From Didymodactylos carnosus (taxonomy: Eukaryota; Rotifera; Eurotatoria; Philodinida; Philodinidae), in the NCBI GenBank assembly GCA_905250885.1, contig CAJNOQ010000055.1, positions 1 to 64,000 of the forward strand: DNA of 64,000 nt, given 5' to 3'. Shown here piece after piece: positions 59,638 to 64,000 of the stretch (the stretch's first letter is position 1; each line of letters starts with the position of its first letter). The notes beneath the pieces are model-generated. The model saw only the letters and a list, made by a program, of their open reading frames with translations. It searched no databases and was not told where the DNA came from. A program made the translations under genes and the position numbers.

Positions 59638-60249
59638 ATGAATCTTGTTCACATTCAAGTAACTCCGTTAGTGAATGATGTACTTAAGGATGCTCTATCA
59701 TATTCAACTCCGAATTCAAATGATCATAAACAAATAGAAAATGCACTGAATATAATTAGTGCTAAAGAAAAACAACCTGTGTATATTGCAGGTGATATCG
59801 TCTATTTGGCCTATCGTATTAAAACTGAACATGATGATAGTAATGATCGTAAATATTATTTTCATGAGTTATTAAATGGCTGTGATTTATTTGTGCCTGA
59901 ATATATTGCACCTGAACGTAATAAAGAATTAGATGAACGTATTGAAAAATTGAAAGCTGAACAATCGAATCTTGAATATCGAGAGATGACCAAAAATGTT
60001 GATTTAACTTTCACTGCTCAACAATATCATAAACAGAATAGCATACTGCCAGAAATGCGTTCAATAAAAGGACAATTAATAACGATATTTAATGTTTTTC
60101 TAACAATTGGTGGTGCATTTGCGTTTGGCTATTATTCAATTGGACATACCCAACAAATCACCAGAATATTCTTTGGACTATTTTGTGCTTTTATTGTAGC
60201 AATTGCTGATTTTTACTTTTTATTTAAGAGATTGAGTCAACTAGATTAA
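59638..60249 (+). CDS. TMEM199: V-ATPase assembly factor TMEM199/Vma12
   Basis: A single-exon gene of 203 aa. The Vma12-family core begins KYYFHELLNGCDLFVPE, followed by RNKELDERIEKLK, EYREMTKNVD and a GQLITIFNVFLTIGGAFAF helix, as in human TMEM199 (YYFHELLEGS, LPExxxPPRNPEL, EYKRITRNV, LVITIFNF). A second helix lies at about residues 171-196, and the tail is short and cytosolic. The family acts in the ER (with Golgi-ERGIC pools) to assemble the proton-pumping V-ATPase Vo sector. Its loss perturbs Golgi glycosylation in humans. The start is the first ATG, with no AG between it and the preceding stop, so any splice acceptor for its own 5' end must lie inside the upstream ORF. AATAAA occurs at about 60345. 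Confidence 0.92.
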   Translation: MNLVHIQVTPLVNDVLKDALSYSTPNSNDHKQIENALNIISAKEKQPVYIAGDIVYLAYRIKTEHDDSNDRKYYFHELLNGCDLFVPEYIAPERNKELDERIEKLKAEQSNLEYREMTKNVDLTFTAQQYHKQNSILPEMRSIKGQLITIFNVFLTIGGAFAFGYYSIGHTQQITRIFFGLFCAFIVAIADFYFLFKRLSQLD

Positions 60250-61795
60250 CAATATTTCAGTTTTTATACCGGCTATTCCACGATTAGCAATGTCTTATTT
60301 TCCTTTGATCAGTTTTGATCAATAATTTAGTAAACTTGAGTGCAATAAAAAAGGATATACTCAAATACCTTGAGATCTTATTTGTCTTTTAAATATGAAA
60401 ATATGTTATTCGCTAACAAAATAATTAAAGTGTTTCAACTTGATTTTATGTCCTATACCTATTATTAGAAATGTCATTAGGTTCTTTTGAAGTTTTATTA
60501 GGTTGTTTACAGCTTTAACGGTATTCAATATATTACCATTCTTCTGAAGCTATCTAACTGACTAAAAAGCATAATCCTCTTGTTCTAATGCTTGGTGTAT
60601 TTCATTTCCACTTAATTCTTTATCTGTATATTTTATGAATGGTTCTTTATCATTGTCGAGAATTTTCCAAATGAATTCCAAATTCTTTGTATATAAACTT
60701 TTATTTGTTTCAACGTTTTAAACTATTATTTTAAAAAATTGGTTAGAAGGAGAGTTTTTTTGATCATGTGGATGATTTTGACATCAGCCAAGTTTTTGTC
60801 AATATTTTATGAATAAAATATTGACACTTGTATCTGTTAATTGACTTATTCTAGATATGTTTACGATTAATAATGATGGATCTTTTTTACGATATGAGTA
60901 GATCTTTTTCTGTTTTTGTTGGTACACGTCAGTCTTACAGGCAAAGATTGATGTGTTGTTTAGAAATTAAAGACGAAAAACATCAGATAACATCCTCTTT
61001 TCTATGTCCTTTTTAGATTATATAAGCGTTTGTCGTGTGTCTAAATATTTTTGTAGTTTGTGTTTGTACCGCTCAATCATCCATAATGACTGATCATGAG
61101 ACAAATTAAAATAAAGAAATGTTTTGTATAAATTGTGTAAAATTATGTTTATTGTCGTACACGATTGTTGTAAAAAGCCATACACGATTGTAAACGATCG
61201 TAAAAGTTTTCTTTACGGTCGTTTTTATTGTCCTGAATAAAAAGAGTTAACCGAATGAAAATATTATTTTTTGTTTACGATGCAGTACTCTATTCAGTAT
61301 ATAATTTTTTAGAACACAGTTTGTAAAATCTTAACTTTTAAGATCAGAACATGAACCAATTCTATATATATTGTATGCATCTAGTGGGGGTGAATATTAG
61401 CATTTCAATTTTAACACATTCTCTAGTGACATCTGTGCTAATTTTAAACATTTTAACCTGTTGATATATAACACTAACCGATGGTTATCCATCAACAAGT
61501 ATCGAAAAATGGATTTATCAATTTTGTTCTTCTAAATTTATGAGAAAGTTGATATAAAACTTTCCAGCATACTTCTAATTTTTTATTAGCGATAGCATAC
61601 ACCAATATGATACGAGTCAAATCTCATTGCTACTGCTTTATATTGTATATGCGGTTTATCTATTTGCTGTAAGCTTGTGAATAGATAGTGACTATCATTT
61701 TAGCGTCTTGTTCAAATAAACAACCTAGTTGGTGCAGCTTCGTTATGTTTTCGCGTATTTTTCTTGTAGATGTGTATTTTTGCCTGCTGGTAAAA
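60250..61795. other. Intergenic, no gene seen
   Basis: Upstream of the MYST acetyltransferase. AT-rich. A short inverted AATATTTTATG/ATAAAATATT pair lies near 60800-60825. No gene or RNA supported. Confidence 0.45.
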
Positions 61796-63929
61796 ATGAC
61801 CAGTGAACAGGTAAAAAAATGCTGCCATTCTTGTTGTTTAACCAGTAGTGTGTTTACTTATTTTCTTTTCTAAAGGTGAACGATGACAATAAAGTAATTG
61901 TGTCAAGTAATACTAAATCGATCAAACTTCCTTGGATTCAACTTGGCAAATATGAATTTGAAACATTATGTAAATCATCTTGTTGTAAAGAATTGTTACA
62001 AGCAGATAAAATTTACATATGTGAATTTTGTTTGAAATGGTCTTTGTCATTTACATGTTGGCGTAGACATAGGGTAAATTTTAATTATGAGTACTTCTAT
62101 TCTTGGAGTATTATACTTTTATATTTTCATTCTAGTCAAAATGTACTCAGGATCGGCCACCTGGACGTTTGATCTATAGTCAGAGTGATGTGAATGTATA
62201 TGAAGTTGAAGGCTGGAAATATCAGGTGAGTAGGGTTTTCTGAGTTATTATCCTTACTCTTCATTTTCTTTCTTTATAGACATACTGCGAAGATTTATGC
62301 TTGATGGCAACATTTTTTATTGATAGTAAGAAATTATTGAAAGGTTTATGTTTTCTTATCAAACTGTTATTTGTTTTAGGTAAAGTTGAAACAAAAAACG
62401 TTCATCGATTTATTTTCTATGTATTGACAGTGAAAGAAAATGATGGGTACCATTTTTCATCCTATTTTTCAAAAATACATTTACAAGAACGACTTAATTT
62501 ATCATGTCTACTAGTATTACCACCTTACAGACGGCGAGGTTTTGGAAGTTTACTTATTAGTATCAGTAAGTGGGATAAAAGAGAGAATTGTTACATTTAT
62601 GTCCTTGTATATTCACTAATCAATGGTGTGCTTGTTTTTGTAACTTAAACGAAAGAATATGTAGATTTTGGCATCGAATAAAGTTATTTTTCTTTTCTAG
62701 GTTATGGATTGAGTAAACTGGTAAAACATTATAGTGGAACACCAGAAAGACCGTTGTCATCCCAAGGATTACTTTGTTATAGAAAATTTTGGAAAGCTAA
62801 AATTTTTCAGTATCTTCTATCCAAAACAAATTCAAATGATATTGTAATAAATGGTAAGCTGATATAAATTGTTCATTCACCTTTTCTGTTTGTTTTCGAT
62901 GATCATCATCAGTGATCCCAATCAGGGTGGAGGGGGCAGGGAGGATTCTAGCTCCTCCCTGGAATTTGACTTTTTGTAAAAACTTTTGCTTTTACTTTCC
63001 ATCGCGGAAAATGTAGCAGTGGTTTATTTGCTATTTTATCGCCTTGAGTTGAGGAGCAGAAATAAGAGTTTAAATTTGAAGACTTGAACGACTGTAACAC
63101 CCTTAATTCATTTTAACATGTTAAAACTGCAATTAAAAATAGAGTGAAAATGAGAGTTCAAAATTATAAAAGTTCGATCCATTTATGCAGCCGTTATCAA
63201 ATAAAACTATCATTTACAGGACATCACATTAAAGCGAAGACAGAAATATAGTTGTAGCAAGACAACGAAATATCACGTTGGATGAACTTGAAAATGATAG
63301 AAAAAACGATCATGACGAAGATTAAAAACGACTACTGTTGTACTTTATTCCTTAATAAATGGAACGAAAAGTGAAGCAACCCCAGGTTGAACACAGATAA
63401 TAAGTTAGTTGCCCCATCACTTTTCGCAAGCTCTTTTTATAAGCTTTCCGCGACAGTTATAACCCCCCTTGGCTAAAAAAAATCAGGACCCATGGTCATC
63501 ATGGATTTCTTTCAGGTTTATGACTGGATTTACTAAACTTAAGTGTTAACAATATATATTATTTTTCAGACATTAGCCAAGAGACATCAATTGCAACTAA
63601 CGATATTATAGAAACCTTAGCGTCATTAAATATGATTAAAATGCTTGAAAAGGATCGATTGATAATTATTCGTCCGCAAGTAGGCATAAGTAGATTTCTT
63701 TATGGCTAAACTTCTCTATTTTTTGTGAATTTAGGACCTGTTTGATGAATACATAAATCAAATAGCCAATTCTTCATTAATGCAAATTCAATATGATCAA
63801 AAATATTTGAGATTGAAACAACCATCGACATCATATCCACTATCGGTTTCAAATCGACAAACACTAATAACCGATGATTCAACGTTGTCTTTCTTAATGT
63901 ACACAACGTCAGATAAAGATTCATCGTGA
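61796..63929 (+). CDS. Minimal MYST-family histone acetyltransferase
   Basis: Eight exons join in phase: 61796-61810, 61876-62073, 62136-62225, 62280-62343, 62380-62565, 62701-62853, 63570-63679, 63735-63929, giving 336 aa. A C2HC zinc finger (Cys54, Cys57, His70, Cys74) is followed by the MYST fold: RPPGRLIYSQ, VYEVEG, YCEDLCLMATFFIDSKKLL. The catalytic Cys165 lies in NLSCLLVLPPY, the acetyl-CoA loop is RRRGFG (173-178) and the general-base Glu200 lies in GTPERPLSSQG. All catalytic elements are present, so it is probably active. The enzyme transfers acetyl from acetyl-CoA to Lys, usually on histones. No chromo-, Tudor-knot or PHD domain precedes the finger, and several core positions are diverged from TIP60, MOF and MOZ, so I do not assign a subfamily. 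Exon 1 is only 15 nt. Intron 6 is 716 nt. Confidence 0.9.
63361..63430. repeat. Short inverted repeat in MYST intron 6
   Basis: CGAAAAGTGA near 63365 and TCACTTTTCG ending near 63426 form imperfect terminal repeats of a roughly 70-bp segment. Possibly a small MITE inserted in the intron. Confidence 0.35.
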
Positions 63930-64000
63930 TACGGTTTATTGAGTCCAATCTATGTCATAATAGCGTTAGTTGTGGTTATTCAGAAGTTGCACAAAAATTG

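Noticed and set aside
1-64000. Retrovirus-like, LTR or Polinton elements
   Set aside because: No reverse transcriptase, integrase, capsid or envelope motifs and no long terminal direct repeats were recognised anywhere in the window.
1-64000. Spliced-leader RNA gene
   Set aside because: No sequence resembling a known spliced leader followed by a donor was recognised, so trans-splicing stays a hypothesis.

Overview
The window looks like nuclear DNA from a small AT-rich invertebrate genome. Metazoan-type genes (ubiquitin E1, PIM kinase, COX16, KIAA1143 homologue, RNA polymerase III subunit RPC9, TMEM199/Vma12, MYST acetyltransferase) are split by GT-AG introns. Many introns are only 43-135 nt, with a few of 0.4-3 kb. 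A secreted chitin-binding (CBM14) protein and the compact introns fit a rotifer, possibly a bdelloid, but nothing here proves the lineage. Exon structures below were derived by hand from splice signals, matching codon phases and family motifs.

Layout. 1-2.4 kb: exon-like fragments of an unidentified plus-strand gene. 4.3 kb: a small ankyrin-repeat ORF. 8.7-11.0 kb (minus): a seven-exon secreted protein with four CBM14 domains and a probable GPI tail. 12.2 kb (minus): COX16. 13.8-21.2 kb: repeat-rich, with a tRNA-derived hairpin, two near-identical-length hairpin MITEs with target duplications, a 1,026-bp palindrome whose 437-bp arms look identical, and remnants of an unidentified coding repeat. 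22.5-29.9 kb (minus): a six-exon PIM-type kinase. 29.9-45.0 kb: a gene desert crowded with terminal-inverted-repeat and fold-back elements, densest at 36.5-43.1 kb, with one Cys-rich zinc-finger-like remnant. 45.1-45.8 kb (minus): KIAA1143 homologue. 47.4-55.1 kb (minus): complete UBA1 in 16 exons. 56.6-63.9 kb (plus): a dense block of NDUFB6-like, RPC9/CRCP, a small membrane protein, TMEM199 and a minimal MYST acetyltransferase.

The genes form no single pathway. They serve ubiquitin activation, complex I and complex IV biogenesis, Pol III transcription, V-ATPase assembly, chromatin acetylation, kinase signalling and extracellular chitin binding. UBA1 and the NDUFB6-like gene are divergently arranged around about 1.5 kb. 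The membrane-protein ORF and TMEM199 lie only 14 bp apart on the same strand, a possible bicistronic or trans-spliced pair.

The most unusual feature is the mobile DNA. About ten unrelated inverted-repeat elements sit almost back to back between 36.5 and 43.1 kb. Several share a design: short terminal inverted repeats enclosing an interior made of one short motif repeated in both orientations, with a different motif in each element.
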